Shown: positions 40,636-53,110 of the stretch, piece by piece
Layout: each line of letters starts with the position of its first letter
Position numbering within the stretch: position 1 is the stretch's first letter
Assembly: GCF_020085105.1 (NCBI RefSeq)
Contig: NC_058043.1
Span: 14,727,167 to 14,791,166, forward strand
Direction of reading: 5' to 3'
DNA: 64,000 nt
Source of the DNA: Siniperca chuatsi
Lineage: Eukaryota; Chordata; Actinopteri; Centrarchiformes; Sinipercidae
The notes under the pieces: generated by a model
Databases searched by the model: none
What the model saw: the letters and a program-made list of their open reading frames with translations, nothing else
Told to the model about the DNA's origin: nothing
Program-made: the position numbers and the translations under genes

Positions 40636-43600
40636 GTGAGTACATAAGTGTGTCTGTTATGTTTAGATACAGTAACTGCAACTGTTTTAACTGCATCTTT
40701 TAAGACCATTAACATGTTGAGTTCCATTTGCATTTCACTGATATACAACTTTGAAAATGACTTCCAGCAATGATAATAGATCACAGTGAGACCAGGCTGC
40801 GTTGGAAAATGGAGAATTAAATGAAACAAAATTACTCCTAAACTTGGTGACTTTCTTTATTCCACAATGACCCCCAAGAAGGTGTATGGCACAGCCACAC
40901 ATGCAAGAAAACAAAAGAAACTGAAATAAACAGGAGCACTTTTTGCCCAGTAATTGAAATCAAACTCAGAGCAAATACAATAAAATAAAGAAGAAAATTA
41001 TGTAAATAAAAAATAAATAAATAATTTTGTAAATTAGCAAACAAGCCCACACTGTTAAATATTCAACAGCTACTGAAAAGTAGCCATTATTATTTTTTAA
41101 CAAACTTAGCAAGATCATTTAACTATTCATCATTTTAAAATCTTTCAGATGTAACAGTGTTTGGATTAATCATTTAGTATAGAGTAATGTTTCTATCATC
41201 GTCAAAACCTTGACACACTAGTATCTAATGATACTTGTCACCTTGATCTCCTGTGAAACATAAAGTACACTGACGTGAAACAGAGTCACCTACTTATCTC
41301 TTCTTTGGAACTGGCAGATTCAGGCTACCACGCCTAACTTCAGACAGATTTGTTCTGTACACAGGGCAAAGCAAAAAAAGACATTTTTGAAAAACAAAAT
41401 CAGTCTTAAATAACCTCGAGTTATTATAAACCTCATCATGCCAACCCTGAAGATCCATATTCTTGAGTTTAAGGTTGAACATGGTACAGGATATCTGTTT
41501 TTGGGCACCACTCTCACCCAAAAATTGGAAAAACTAATACAAAGTTCAACATATTTAGTACTTTAAAATCTCTAACAATCTCAAATGTAACAGGTATAAG
41601 ATGTTTTTTTTTCCTTATTCAGGTGTCTGGGCCACTCGGGTTATTCCTAAAGGCAAGAGGTTCGGCCCATTTGTTGGAGAGAAGAAAAAAAGGTCCCAGG
41701 TGACGAGTAATGTTTACATGTGGGAGGTACGTTACAGGCTGCTCCGTTGGCTTCTTTCCATAAAATACTCACCTCCACCTTTTTGTGGGAGTCACTACAT
41801 AGCTAAAACAAGCCCAACTACATTCTGTATAGTGTATTCTGTAAGTGTAGCACCTACAATTCAAAAGAGTTCATATGTACCTACAGTAAAACATTTGTCA
41901 CCTGTAAAAGTTGTATGATAAACTGCTGCTAAAATGAAAAAGCCTTTTGTTATTACATTGCTATGACAGATGCTGCTGATTATGTTTTAGCTCCCACTTG
42001 GGCAACGGTGACCCTATTCAGTGCTCCTGTCCAGGTCTTCTAGAGCTCTATATATATTTTTATAACAAAACCTTTGTACCTGTAGGTTTATTTCCCAGCT
42101 CGGGGCTGGATGTGTGTTGACGCCACAGACCCCACGAAGGGGAACTGGCTGCGATATGTGAACTGGGCACGCTCCAGTGAAGAGCAGAATCTTTTCCCCC
42201 TGGAGATCAACAGAGCCATTTACTACAAAGTTTTAAGGGTAGGTCAGACACACAGTCACACAGCTTATAAGTCCTACAACCAAGGGCACATGGACTGAAA
42301 TATAGTGAATAAGTGGATGAATGAAAAGTCTTTTGGGTTTGGATTGTTTTATTATTAAGGCACTAAGGAATGTTGTTATGATCTGAGAAATACAATTAGC
42401 ATATATATATATGCTAACAAAGTATTTTAAAAAATATATATGCATATGGTATGTCACCAAATGTGTTTCAAATATTCCTCCCCCCGCATGTTTGTAAATG
42501 GGGCAGGCAATTCATTAGAAACACCACTCAGTATAATCTAGTCCAGTTGGACACACTGCAAACTACAACCTCAGTAATAAACATATTGTTAAATTAACAC
42601 CTCTCTGACATTATTTTTTGTAAAGGTAGAAGTTATGGCTGAGCTGATAGTATAGGTGTACCTAATAAAGTGGCCAGGGAGTGTATATTAATGATTCATT
42701 CATCTCATAAATTATGACACATTTCTCTCCCTTACACATTACATTAGCTGCTTTTAATAATGAAAAGCATTGGTGTTGATATTTGTGATTCTGGCCCCGA
42801 TATTACTGATCAAAACCAAATTTGGTGGTGTGGCCCACCCCTAATCTTACTTGTAACAATGTATTTTTATATTGTTGTATTGGTATCTTTAGTTCAGTAA
42901 AGGATCTGAATACTTCTTCCACCACCGGTTAAAACTATAATATAGAGCATACATGCATCAATTTGAAATGCCTACCTGTGATGTGTTCCATGAAGCTTAA
43001 CACCCATTAAGATTCATGCAAATCTAAAAAGTGCTTTCATGGTAACTACATCCCTATTACAATAAATGTGCCATCCAAAAATGTGCACCGTTGGAGAATA
43101 TACTGCAGACTCTGGTGCAAACACTGTCAAATTCCATAACCCCCCACCTAGACAGATAAGATGCACAGTGGCCCAAATATCCCCCTTGCCTCTCAGTAAG
43201 CAGGGCTGTGATTGGTGGCCGACCTCATCTCTCATTGTTGCAGCCTATCGGGCCGGGAGAGGAGCTGCTGGTGTGGTACACTGTGGAAGACAACCCTGAG
43301 ATAACAGCTGCACTGGAGGAAGAAAGAGCCAGCAGTCTGAACAGGAAAAATTCACCCAGGGCGAAGCGAGGTGAGGCCTCACTTACAATTAAGATGACAT
43401 TTTAATCTTAATGTGTGTGCTGCACACATGCCACGCTAAATTAGCCACGAATCGATGTCTTTGCAGCCCAGTCGAAGTTGTAACTGGCGAGCTAGCTAGC
43501 TACAAATGAAGGAAGGCTAGTGGGAGCTAACGTTAACGGTTGCGATGTGTGGGGCTTTTCTCTACTTTCATACCAGACCTAAAACTCGTCGCTGCGAGCA

Positions 43601-46600
43601 GATTCAGCTCAAAATTACGACCAATCAGCCAGATCGTTGGCGTAAAATACCCTGTTTAGCTGTTAAACGAGCATCCGAGCAACTTTTTAGCAGCTTTTCC
43701 TCCTCCTCTGGGTCCTGACGTTGTCGAGGATGTGACCTTCCTTGAGTTCCTAAAGCATGAAAGCCATCCATCGGCGAGCCTCTGTACTTGATGTTGGCCT
43801 AGCAGGTTAGCTAACTAGCCAGCTTTCTTATCCAACTACAGGCTGAGTAGAGCGCAGATATTGGATAACAGCCTAAAATATAGCTGTTGTATGTTGGGGA
43901 GAGTGTTTTAAAAGTAGCATTCACGTCGTATTGGGTCCAGAATAACCAGTTCATCGAGTTGTCAGACTTGGTGTTGCCTGCTAGCATTATGCTAAACGGC
44001 TAGGTCTGAACGCACGGACATTTCGGTATACAGGAACAGATGGCACACTGCCTGGAGCAAATTATTATTAAAAACTGATCATATCGACATGTTGGTAAGA
44101 CAGTTAACGCAGTGGCTCTCATTATAATAGGCTGGTATAGTGTTATAGCCTGGTTTCATAACATTGACATTTCGTGACTTCAGACATCAAAACTAAACTA
44201 ACAAACAAAATTAACTAACGTAAAAATGATTTTCAATGAATTAATGACAACTGAAAAACGTCAAACATTAAAGTAAGGGATGTATCATCAGCCAATTGTA
44301 AGAAACAATCAACTTGTCAGTATGAACTTTGGACATAGTGCTTCCATGTTTTGGATCATGTAGGTTATTCAGTGCGGGACTAGAACAAGAGGGGAAATTG
44401 ATTTAAAAAAAAAAAATAGAAAAATCCTGCAGAAATGTTATAGTGTAATACCACAAGAATACAATAGCCCTGTGTGGGATATACGCTATTTTGATGCTTG
44501 CCAATGTCATGTAGAGACTCTGACACTTTATTTAAATGTAATTTAAATCAACACATAGATATAGGCAACATACAGAGAGTCAAATCCGTCCCTATAACTC
44601 CTGAAATGTCTGTGAAATAAGGTAGAAACAAAATATAAGGGCTGTGAGGTACACATTGTGAGTTTTAATCTTTGAAACGTTGCTGTCCTTGATTGTACAG
44701 GCTTGTTGTTAAATGGGTTTTGTGTAATTTCTTGTGAGAAGAGCCTGTTTAAGTTTCTGTGTAATCCTACTGGCAATAGCCTCTAGCACATTATCTCTCC
44801 ATACTGCAGTGTAGTGGCTTTTGGTATCCCTGTGCTGTACTTGAAAGTCAACCTTGGTGAAGTTAGCCTACCTATCCTGCTAGCTTCATCTTAATATCAA
44901 ACACCATGCATGTTGTTACCTAACCGATGTATGCCAGAATTAATGTGCCTGCGCAATAACTGCTGGATAAAAAAAATGACAAAGAAGGCTAGGACTTTTA
45001 AATGCTATCACAGTTAAATTACAAAAATGTTTGGGTTAGTAGAATGCGTCTGACCGTGCTGGTCAGATGATTGACCTGCAGCATGTGTTTCTCTGGTATG
45101 AATTAGGCTTTGTAGGCCAGGTCAGGTGACCTTGTTGACACACTCCAGTGATGAGGACGTGCCAGGGAAGCCTCTTGAGTCAGACAAGGCTTGGAAATTC
45201 AAAATAGTGTCATGTAAAGCATAGCCTGAGACTGTCTTATTTATCAGTTGTCTTAAATTACTGATGCATGCAAGCCCATAATTATGAATGCAGTGTGAGG
45301 CTGCTTTAGGATAGGCTGCAAGTCTATCTAGTCACTAAGTTTTCTAGCTGCTTTTTAAAATAGCATTATGTAGGGTCCCAACCCAGATGATTGGGTGTAG
45401 TAATTTGAGCACATGAGGTGGACAAGTGGGGGGAAAAAAAGAAAAACAAAAGTCTTGTTTGTCATAGGTTTCATGGGTCTATTAATTGCAAAGAAATAAT
45501 ATCTTTATCCTTTTGAGTAACTGCTATTTGGCCAAAAATCTGTGATTTTTTTTTTTACATTTTTATTTTTATTTTTTGAGGAATAATAATACTCAAACAT
45601 TTAATATATTCTTAACATGTTAAAATAACTGATGTCATAGAATCCTTTGTCATGTTTATTGATGCATTTTTGAGAAAGATGAAATTAAATATTTGTGGGG
45701 AAAAACCTAGCACTTGTTTTAGGATATACTAATCAGTCTTATACACTTTTTATTTTTAAACCTGAGTTTGCTTTTGATCAAGCCTGATACAAAGTGATGT
45801 GTGGGTTTGTACTTGCAGCCAGAAGAAAGCTGCTGGACAGAGCCAGACAGGCTCGTTTGGGTGGATTCAAGAAAACGAGTGTAACCAAACCTACTGTCAA
45901 GGAGATGTGGGATGGAGACGAGGGTAAGTTGACTTATTGTTATGGATAAGCAGCATATTTTCATTTTTTCACCCACTCTTTCTTTTTAAGAGTGTTTACT
46001 GAAATGGTTTAATGAAAAAGCATAACTTAACTCCTGATAAATTGTTTACAGGTCTGAAGGAGGAGGATGAGAGGCCATCAACCTTAGGGCCCTTGCAGGA
46101 ACTACAGGAAACACATCCCATAGCAAGCACTGGCCATAGAGATGTGGAGGACATGTCAGCATTGATGACGGACAGGGGAAATGGGAAGGAGGAGGAGGAA
46201 GAGGAAGAAGAAGAAGAAGAGGAGGAGGATGCTGATGATTTGGAGGAACCAAGTGAAGTACAGCAGCAGTCTGCTCAGCATTCACCTGCGGCTGAGTCCA
46301 TGCAAAATAAGCAGCCTGTCCCATTGCTGAACTGTGGTGAAGAAAGCCATAAGGATTTGCAGGGAAAGTTGGAGTCTTCCTCGCTTGCGGGGCAAGAACC
46401 AGAGGGTGATCCTGATCTTGACCCCGATGGTGACCTTGAGGGTGATGCCCATGGAGAGTCCTATCCCTGTCAGCACTGTGAGCGCCACTTCTCCACCAAA
46501 CAGGGTCTGGAACGTCACAATCACATTCATGCCATAACTAACCAGCAAACACAACTGTTCAAGTGCCGGTACTGCAGTAAATCCTTTGGTTCACAGGTGG

Positions 46601-49600
46601 GGCGGAGGCGGCATGAGAGAAGGCATGAGAGTGGGACAAAGAAAAGGCCTGGCTCTCTGGCTGGGACTGCCAGTCTACTCAGTCCTGTGGTGCAGACTGA
46701 CGGTTCAAGTCCCGACTGCACCAGCCCAACCAGTCACTATATAGCCATAGGGTCCCAGTTTACTGGAGGACTTCTGCACAACTCTGAGATGCAGAGAAAG
46801 GAGTTGGGGCCTCACGACCGTCCCTTTATAATGGATGAAAATGGGGAGTCTAAGGAACTCCATCCCTGCAAGTACTGTAATAAAGCATTTGGCACACACA
46901 CCAACATGCGTCGACACCAACGCAGAATACACGAACGGCACTTGTTACCAAAGGGAGTTCGCAGGAAAGGCATGCTGCTGCAAGAGGCATCAGTGCAGCA
47001 ACAGCCCGATGAGTCCCCCAGCACCAGCCCTCCGCCCGTCTACGTGCCCAGTGCGGACACAGAAGATGAGGCAGACAGGGACGATTACGCAGTTGACATA
47101 TCCAAAAACATCTCTGAGAATTTGAGCTTCTACATTGATGGCAAGATTGTGTCCACCAGTTCGGTGAGCACCTGTGAGGTGATAGAGGTGGACTCCAGAT
47201 CTGCAGCTCTGTTTGGTCTGGACACCGTAATCATCAGCCCCAATCAGATTGGTCAGGCATTGAAGGTGGAGGGTAGAACGAGTGCTGCAAAGCAAGTCTC
47301 CAAGATTGGTCAACCAGCAGCAAAAAGAAGAACATCTACACCCCCACTTGTTCCCAGCCTTAAAGTGGAGACAGAAACAGCATCTTTCACAGCCTCTTCA
47401 TCATCTTCATCATCCTCTACATCTTCCTCATCTAACTTGTTAGTGGGAGGACTGCTCCAACAAGCTGCAGATTCATCAGCATTTCAACGAGAGAAAACTG
47501 TTTATCTCTCACCTAAGCTCAAGCAGCTCCTTCAGACTCAAGACATTCAGAAATCAACCATCGCCCTGATCACAGAAAGCCATAGGCTGGCCTCCCCACT
47601 GTCAGTCATGCCGCTGCCAGGGGCTTCAGGTAGGTTTAAAAGAAGAACAGCCTCTCCCCCGTCATCTCCACAGCTCAGTCCTGCATGTAAAACAGAGAGC
47701 TGTAAAGCCGAGGTGGTGAGCTCATACACCCTTAAGGTGCCAAAGTTGGAGAGCCGCAGCGCGTCACCTCCTGGGAGCCTACTGGACAAGGAAGATGGAG
47801 ATAGCCTTCCTGGAAATAATATACACAGCCAAACTTCTTCTAGTAGTGGTGGAAATTCCTGTAATCAACAGCCCTTGGATCTGTCCAACTCTGTCAGTAG
47901 GAGGAGTGACAGCTTGAACAAAGTGCTTGGGGATTCAGCTCTTGATTTAAGCTTCCATCGGAAGAGCAATGTCGAGCCTGAATTAAAGGGAAGTCCAGCA
48001 CCACAGCCACTGATAAAAAAGAGAAAGCCTAACACCAGCATGCTTGAAAAGGTGCTGATGAATGAGTATGTAGGTCCAACTTTGCCAGGAGAAGAGGGCC
48101 CTTCGGCCTTAGCAAACCTAAGTTGTTTTCCTTCTCGCTCTCCAAATATTGCGTCAGAGTCTGCCCACCCCTCTCCGCCCCCTTTGACCCCTGTCACCAT
48201 GAACCCCTCTTCCCCTGGTTCCTCTAGTGTGACATCCCCAACACCGCCACCCCCTGTACTACCTACCATACCCTCTCCGCCGACAATGCCTAGCTCTCCT
48301 CTTTCTCAGCCTTCAGACTGTTCTGCACTGAGACCTCTTCCTGTCCTCTCGCCAAAAATGTCTCCAAGATCAGTTGAACACAAGCCCCTGTCAGACTCAG
48401 AGGAGATTTTGTCAGCTGAAGAAAACAAAGACGAGGAAGAGGACCATATCCCTGAGCCACTGGACTCCCCGAAGACTCCACTTAAAGATCCCCTTAACTT
48501 TTCAGCGACATCAAGCCCTCCAGAGCCGACATCAGTAGATCTGCTCACTACAGAAGATGATGTTTCTATGACTACAACTTGCAACAGTCAGCTAAATGGC
48601 AAAATTAACCAAAACCTCGACTCGGTAACAGAGAAACCTCTTGCTGCTCTCTCATCTCAGCCAGATTCCTCTTCTTGCTCATTATCTCCTCCTTCTGCAT
48701 CACATGATCCATCCCCATCACTGGTTTCACAATCCCTCCCTCAGATTAAGATAAAAGAAGAGACTCAGCACTGTGTAGATGAGCTGTCTGTTATGAATCA
48801 TGTACCTCAGGATGGTGTTGGCTCTTCACCTCAGCCTGCAGCTCCTGTTAAAACGTCTGATAAAACCTCTGAGGCAGAGGAAGTCGACTCGACATACTGC
48901 AGGACTTTTGTGTGTAATGTCTGTGAGGAGCCGTTCAACTCTATCAAAGAGCTCAGTGGACATATCGTAGAGCATGCTGCGGATTGGCCCTTCAAGTGTG
49001 AATTCTGTGTGCAGCTGTTCGGTGACGCCCCAGCCCTGCTGGCTCACCGTACGTCACTACACGGAGTGGGCAGGATCTTTGTATGCTCTGTTTGTTCCAA
49101 GGAGTTTGCATTTCTTTGTAACCTCCAGCAGCACCAAAAGGATCTCCATCCAAATGAGACATGTTCACATACCACCGTAGAGAGTGGCAAGCTTAGGCCA
49201 CAAAACTACACTGATCCATCCAGAGCCAAAGAGGAAAGCAGTCCCTCAACGCCTGCACCAGAGACGACTGATGAAGCTGCTCCAAACAATGACTCTGATT
49301 TAGCAAAAGAAGAGCCCGATGTTAATGGTAATCATGCCGAGGACAGCGCAGAGGACCCCAATGAGGAGCTGTACACTACAATAAAGATCATGGCCTCAGA
49401 AGGAGGGAAGCCTAAAGGCCCAGATGTCCGCCTTGGCATTAATCAACACTACCCCAGTTATAAACCACCCCCTTTTCCTTATCATAGCCGTTCCCATGCT
49501 GGCTCTGTGGCTTCGGCTACTAACTTCACCACCCACAACATACCACAAACGTTCAGCACTGCCATTCGCTGCACCAAGTGTGGCAACAGCTTTGACAACA

Positions 49601-51748
49601 TGCCTGAACTGCACAAGCACATTTTGGCCTGTGCCAATGCTAGTGACAAGAAGCGTTACACTCCCAAGAAAAATCCCATCCCCCTCAAGCAAATAGTGAA
49701 GAGTCCGAATGGAGTCGTGTCACCCTCAGCAGCCATTGCAGGCCAGAGTGCTTTCCGTAGAATGGGTCAGCCAAAGAGACTTAACTTTAATCAAGATACT
49801 GGTAAAATGAAAATGAGTGCCCTCAGTAAGAAGAAAAACCAGCTGGTCCAGAAGGCAATTTCACAGAAAAATAAAGCTGCCACTATTGCAAAGAAGGCCG
49901 TTAAAATTGAAGAAGAGCAGGCCTCTAACGTCTGCCCCCACTGCAGTCGGGAGTTTACTTATCCTGCAAGTCTCAGTAAACATATGGCAGTCAGCTGTCC
50001 CATGAAGCCTGTTGTTAAAAAGGGCAAAAAAGGTCTCACTGAAGTGAAAAAAGAGGCGGTGGTAGATAAAAACATGAATCGTAGGAAGAAAGCTTCAGAC
50101 TGCGAAATACAGCAGACAGAGCCGGAGCCTAAACCCCTGGGAAAGACCAGAACTCGTAGCTCTGGCGCAGCAGACCCTGAACCCTCCCATGCAAGCAAAG
50201 GAAAAACCACTGCTATGCTGGGCAGACTAAAGAGGCCTGCCTCGTTCCCAGCACGAGTTTCTGCTAGCAAAAAAACTAAGAAGGGCCAAGTTCAGTCTCT
50301 ACCTCCCACCCCGTCAGCCCCAGACACACCCAGTGACACTACACAACAACGACCAGCCATGAGAATGCAGCGTATGGGCAAAGAGGCTGCACCCAAGAGA
50401 TTAGCAGAGGCCAAATCACCACCACTACCACAACAGCTGAAGAAAGAGGAGCGGTTCTCCCTTCGAACAAGGGACAGAGTAAGTGGTCCGGTCACCAGGA
50501 GCTTACAAATGGCCAACACGGCTCCTTCTGCTGAGGTGAAAACTGAGGAACCACTAATTCAAGAGCCAAAAGAGTCTCAGGTGAGACCTTTTCCTGTGTC
50601 TCTCTTGTTTTGTCTTGGCTCTCTTTATTGGGCCTAGACAGATAAATTATCCAGGCCAATATTAGCTTTTTGAAGGTATATTGTTGTCCCTGTATCTGCC
50701 AGCTGATAGGTGACAATAAATTGCCTCAAACACATCTTTGGCAACTTGGTGCTGCGAATTTTTAAGTCTCTCCATTACATAGTTTGTCCACCAAAAGAGC
50801 GCAGACAACTTCAAAATGTTCAGCTCGATTTATATCTTGGTCACAGTTCTTTAATAGCAATTAGGGACCTTATGAAAATGTATTATCATTGCTGTTTTAA
50901 GACAAACTGAAGAATTACGTATTTCTTTATGGGTTGAGAAAATTCTTTTACTTCTTAAGCTATATAAACAATTTAAAAAAACATTGAATATAAAAAAATC
51001 CACTGCCACAAAGCTAAAAGCAGGGCTGTTTTTCTCTTAGCTCATGAACAGTTAACATTTTGGATAGATGTGGTTTTCACATGACAGTGATGTATATGTG
51101 TTTATGTAAATATTTGAATATTCAGCGTTTTCAGATATTTTTTTTTATAAAGCTCTCAAATATCTATCGGACTCAACCCAGACTGAAACTGGATGTTTAA
51201 CATCCTGTTTCATAAAGTGCTTTTGGACATCTGAATTAAAAAATGATGAACAAATTACTAAAGCGCAAGTACTCAAGTTTTTTTTTTTTTTTTTCCCCTG
51301 CAATATTACTTGCAGATCACACAGCTCTAGGGCTGCAACTAACAAGTTATTTTCATTTTATTTTAAAATCTTGTGCCATTATTTTCTCCATCAATCATCA
51401 AACATTATAAAACAATGCGAAATGGCCATCGTAGTTTCCTAGAGTCCAAGGTGATGTCATTAAAATGTCTTGTTTTGTTTCAACCAACAAACCAAAACCT
51501 AAAGATATTCAGTTAACAACAATGTGAAGACAGTGAAAAGCAGCTAATTCTCACATTCACTAACCTGGAGCCATATATGTGAGCCACATGGGTGTAGCAT
51601 TTTTGTTTGAAAAATGACAAAGGATTAATTGATTGACAAACTTAATCTGCAACAATTCTGATAATCAACTAACTGACTAATCATTGCAGCTCTGTGTTGC
51701 TCACCTTTTTGTTTGTCCTATGTGTTACAGGAGGTGCTGATGAAGTGA
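40521..51748 (+). CDS. prdm2: prdm2 (RIZ), PR/SET-domain zinc-finger protein
   Basis: PRDM2/RIZ is a nuclear PR-domain (SET-related) methyltransferase-family protein and tumour suppressor that binds Rb. Seven coding exons join in frame to 1,716 residues: 40521-40635, 41623-41726, 42086-42238, 43244-43370, 45819-45923, 46052-50580 and 51731-51748. Seen: a PR domain at about residues 38-155 (GVWATRVIPKGKRFGPFVGE, NWLRYVNWARS, EELLVWY); an acidic run near 255; LNCGE at 294-298; C2H2 fingers near 339, 371, 472, 1154, 1182, 1211, 1373 and 1496; the CtBP-type motif PLDLS; and conserved IRCTKCGNSFDNMPELHKHI. These match human PRDM2 throughout. Odd: a five-residue last exon (EVLMK) replaces the longer human C-terminus. 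Start chosen because MAISGGTVETLDEIPAHVWR aligns with human TETLAEVPEHVLR and the acceptor lies three bases upstream. Confidence 0.96.
40636..41622 (+). other. prdm2: prdm2 intron after the start exon
   Basis: AT-rich; no exon or clear repeat recognised. Confidence 0.6.
41623..41726 (+). CDS. prdm2: prdm2 exon: PR domain part 1
   Basis: Encodes GVWATRVIPKGKRFGPFVGE, then KKKRSQVTSNVYMWE, the first strands of the PR (SET-like) fold. Acceptor ttattcag, donor gggag|gtacgt, phase 1 to 0. Confidence 0.96.
42086..42238 (+). CDS. prdm2: prdm2 exon: PR domain core
   Basis: Encodes 51 residues including GWMCVDATDPTKGNWLRYVN, ARSSEEQNLFPLEINRAIYY and KVLR. NWLRYVN corresponds to the SET cofactor-binding region. 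Human has NWACSGEEQNLF here. Acceptor cctgtag, donor aagg|gtaggt, phase 0. Confidence 0.96.
42239..43243 (+). other. prdm2: prdm2 intron within the PR-domain exons
   Basis: Contains a partial MITE of the 37322-37744 family (about 42506-42690, right end gtacctaataaagtggccag) and a fragment of another common fish repeat (42860-42930, tcagtaaaggatctgaatac). Confidence 0.6.
43244..43370 (+). CDS. prdm2: prdm2 exon: end of PR domain
   Basis: Encodes PIGPGEELLVWYTVEDNPEI, TAALEEERASSLNRKNSPRA, KR, plus one base. EELLVWY is the terminal SET-like motif. Acceptor gttgcag, donor gcgag|gtgagg, phase 0 to 1. A CpG-rich stretch begins about 60 bp downstream. Confidence 0.96.
43430..44095 (+). promoter_or_regulatory. 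prdm2: CpG-rich candidate internal promoter of prdm2 (RIZ2-type)
   Basis: By eye about 25-30 CpGs in roughly 600 bp, against very few in the neighbouring introns. It holds a strong inverted-CCAAT/NF-Y type box CCAATCAG (43621-43628), a CRE-like tgacgt (about 43717) and good donors (for example catgttg|gtaaga at 44094) that could end an alternative first exon. It lies between the last PR-domain exon and the exon with M196. In mammals PRDM2 has an internal promoter here that makes PR-less RIZ2. Function in this fish is inferred. Confidence 0.5.
44096..45818 (+). other. prdm2: prdm2 intron downstream of the CpG-rich patch
   Basis: AT-rich; no exon, no clear repeat. A patch at 45050-45200 is more GC-rich but has no recognised function. 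Confidence 0.55.
45819..45923 (+). CDS. prdm2: prdm2 exon containing the RIZ2-equivalent methionine
   Basis: Encodes ARRKLLDRARQARLGGFKKT, then SVTKPTVKEMWDGDEG. M196 (ATG at 45905-45907) followed by WDGDEGLKEEDERP aligns with human M202 RDSAEGPKEDEEKP, the known start of the PR-less RIZ2 product. Acceptor acttgcag, donor gagg|gtaagt, phase 1. Confidence 0.94.
46052..50580 (+). CDS. prdm2: prdm2 giant exon: acidic region, zinc fingers, Pro-rich region
   Basis: A 4,529-bp exon (acceptor tgtttacag, donor ctcag|gtgaga) holding most of the protein. Order: acidic EEEEE run (46187-46236); LNCGE; fingers YPCQHCERHFSTKQGLERH, FKCRYCSKSFGSQVGRRRH and HPCKYCNKAFGTHTNMRRH; the conserved NISENLSFYIDGKI; KLKQLLQTQD (an LxxLL); CNQQPLDLS; KKRKPNTSMLEKVLMNEY; a long Pro/Ser-rich stretch; fingers starting FVCNVCEEPF, FKCEFCVQLF and FVCSVCSKEF; then LYTTIKIMAS, NFTTHNIPQTF, IRCTKCGNSF, RRMGQPKRLNF and a last finger CPHCSREFTY. 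Intronic sequence upstream to 46012 happens to be open but is not coding. Confidence 0.96.
50581..51730 (+). other. prdm2: prdm2 last intron
   Basis: Contains a one-armed copy of the aatcgattag family (51329-51691), beginning agggctgcaactaacaagtt and ending actaatcattgcagctctg. No exon seen. Confidence 0.65.
51731..51748 (+). CDS. prdm2: prdm2 terminal coding exon (EVLMK stop)
   Basis: Acceptor atgtgttacag, then GAG GTG CTG ATG AAG TGA. This gives a very short C-terminus after ...QEPKESQ. Frame continuity from the giant exon (phase 0) supports it. Retention of the preceding intron would instead add 18 residues and stop at 50637. Confidence 0.75.
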   Translation, partial: EVLMK

Positions 51749-53110
51749 GCCATGTGGACATTGTTGAGCTCTCCCTGGGAATACGGTGCTCTCACCTCTC
51801 AGGCAGCGCTCTAGACTAATCAAGGCACTGACAGCACTGAGGTTGACCTTTGGTGGTGGGATTATTCACTCAAAACAAGTCTGCTTATCTCAACTGCCTT
51901 TGCTGGATTTAAGGAGGGAACTCTCTTTATCTTCCATCTGTCTTTATGAACTGAACTGAGACTCAATTTTAGCCAGCCTTGCAAAAAAAAAAAGGAAAAA
52001 GAAACTGTAAATGACAATGAGTTAATATATACGAAACGTGTCATTACTTGACCCAAAACAGTAACATTAGGGCTCCGTTATGTTGGGAAGCTGATATATT
52101 GCAAATGGCAATCATGCATCGGTTAGGGAAACTTGTCTTTTCTTTCGTTCCGTATTTTCCCCATTTGGTTGTTTAGATTTTTGGATGTTTCCAGAGTCTC
52201 TTAATGCATGTGCTGAATAGAATATAAACTAGATTAAGCCAATTTCCATGTCTCACCCAACGGGTACCTACTTCAGTTTATACATGATTTGCAAAGTATG
52301 TATGTTTTGATTTAAATTTCTGTAGTCATTATATTGTAGAATATATCTTATTGGCAAATTTTTGTTTTGGAAACAAAAATGAAAATGGCAGTAGTTTACT
52401 GCAACAATTGGTCCTCAGGAACACTGTATATGTGTGTGGTAAGTATGTGTATGGTTATGGTTGGATGTGCGGCCTGACAGCTATTCCTTTTGGTCTAAAT
52501 CTCAAGTATGTCTCATGTTTTTACTTGCTTGCACAGACTAATTTGTTTATCTGATGTTAGCAGGTAATTCCAGTTGTAAAATGATGGGAATTATGTTGTA
52601 GTCTCCTTAAAATAATGGATTTTTAATATCACTCATTCAGCCCAGTGTTCTTACAGCACTTTAAAAGAAACTGCCAAAATTTGTAGCTGGATCAGTAAGA
52701 TTGGCTTATGTATTCATGTCTGTTGCACTTTGCAGACACTGGTATATTGGTGCAAATCATTTATCTAAAGTACTACTTTACAGCCTTTCTGCCAGCAAAT
52801 CTCTAAATTTGTTGTCTCCGTTTGAGCAATTTGACACACATAAATGACACATGAACCAACTTTTATATGCCACAATGCATGATGATAACTAAAATCCTCA
52901 AATACGTTGAATGCAGCAGTGTTTTGTATATTTTTGTCCGTTGTAAGTGGACGTGTGAGAAGTTGTTTCATGTTGTTTGTCTTTCAAGAGCCATGCCACA
53001 GTAACTGAAAGATTCTTCTTCTAAGGACAAAGTTATCTTTGTTTCTGTGAGTTGATATATTTGGTAAGACTACCAATTAAAAGCTTCGTATTTTTAGTTT
53101 ATAGTTTCTC
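51749..53110 (+). other. prdm2: prdm2 3'UTR (probable)
   Basis: AT-rich, non-coding sequence after the prdm2 stop. A candidate poly(A) signal ATTAAA lies at 53076-53081 and is followed by a T-rich stretch. No repeats of note. The end is inferred. Confidence 0.5.

Noticed and set aside
46012..46051. Upstream start of the 1,541-codon prdm2 ORF
   Set aside because: These 13 codons precede a clear splice acceptor (tgtttacag at 46051) and have no match in PRDM2; the reading frame enters from the exon ending at 45923.
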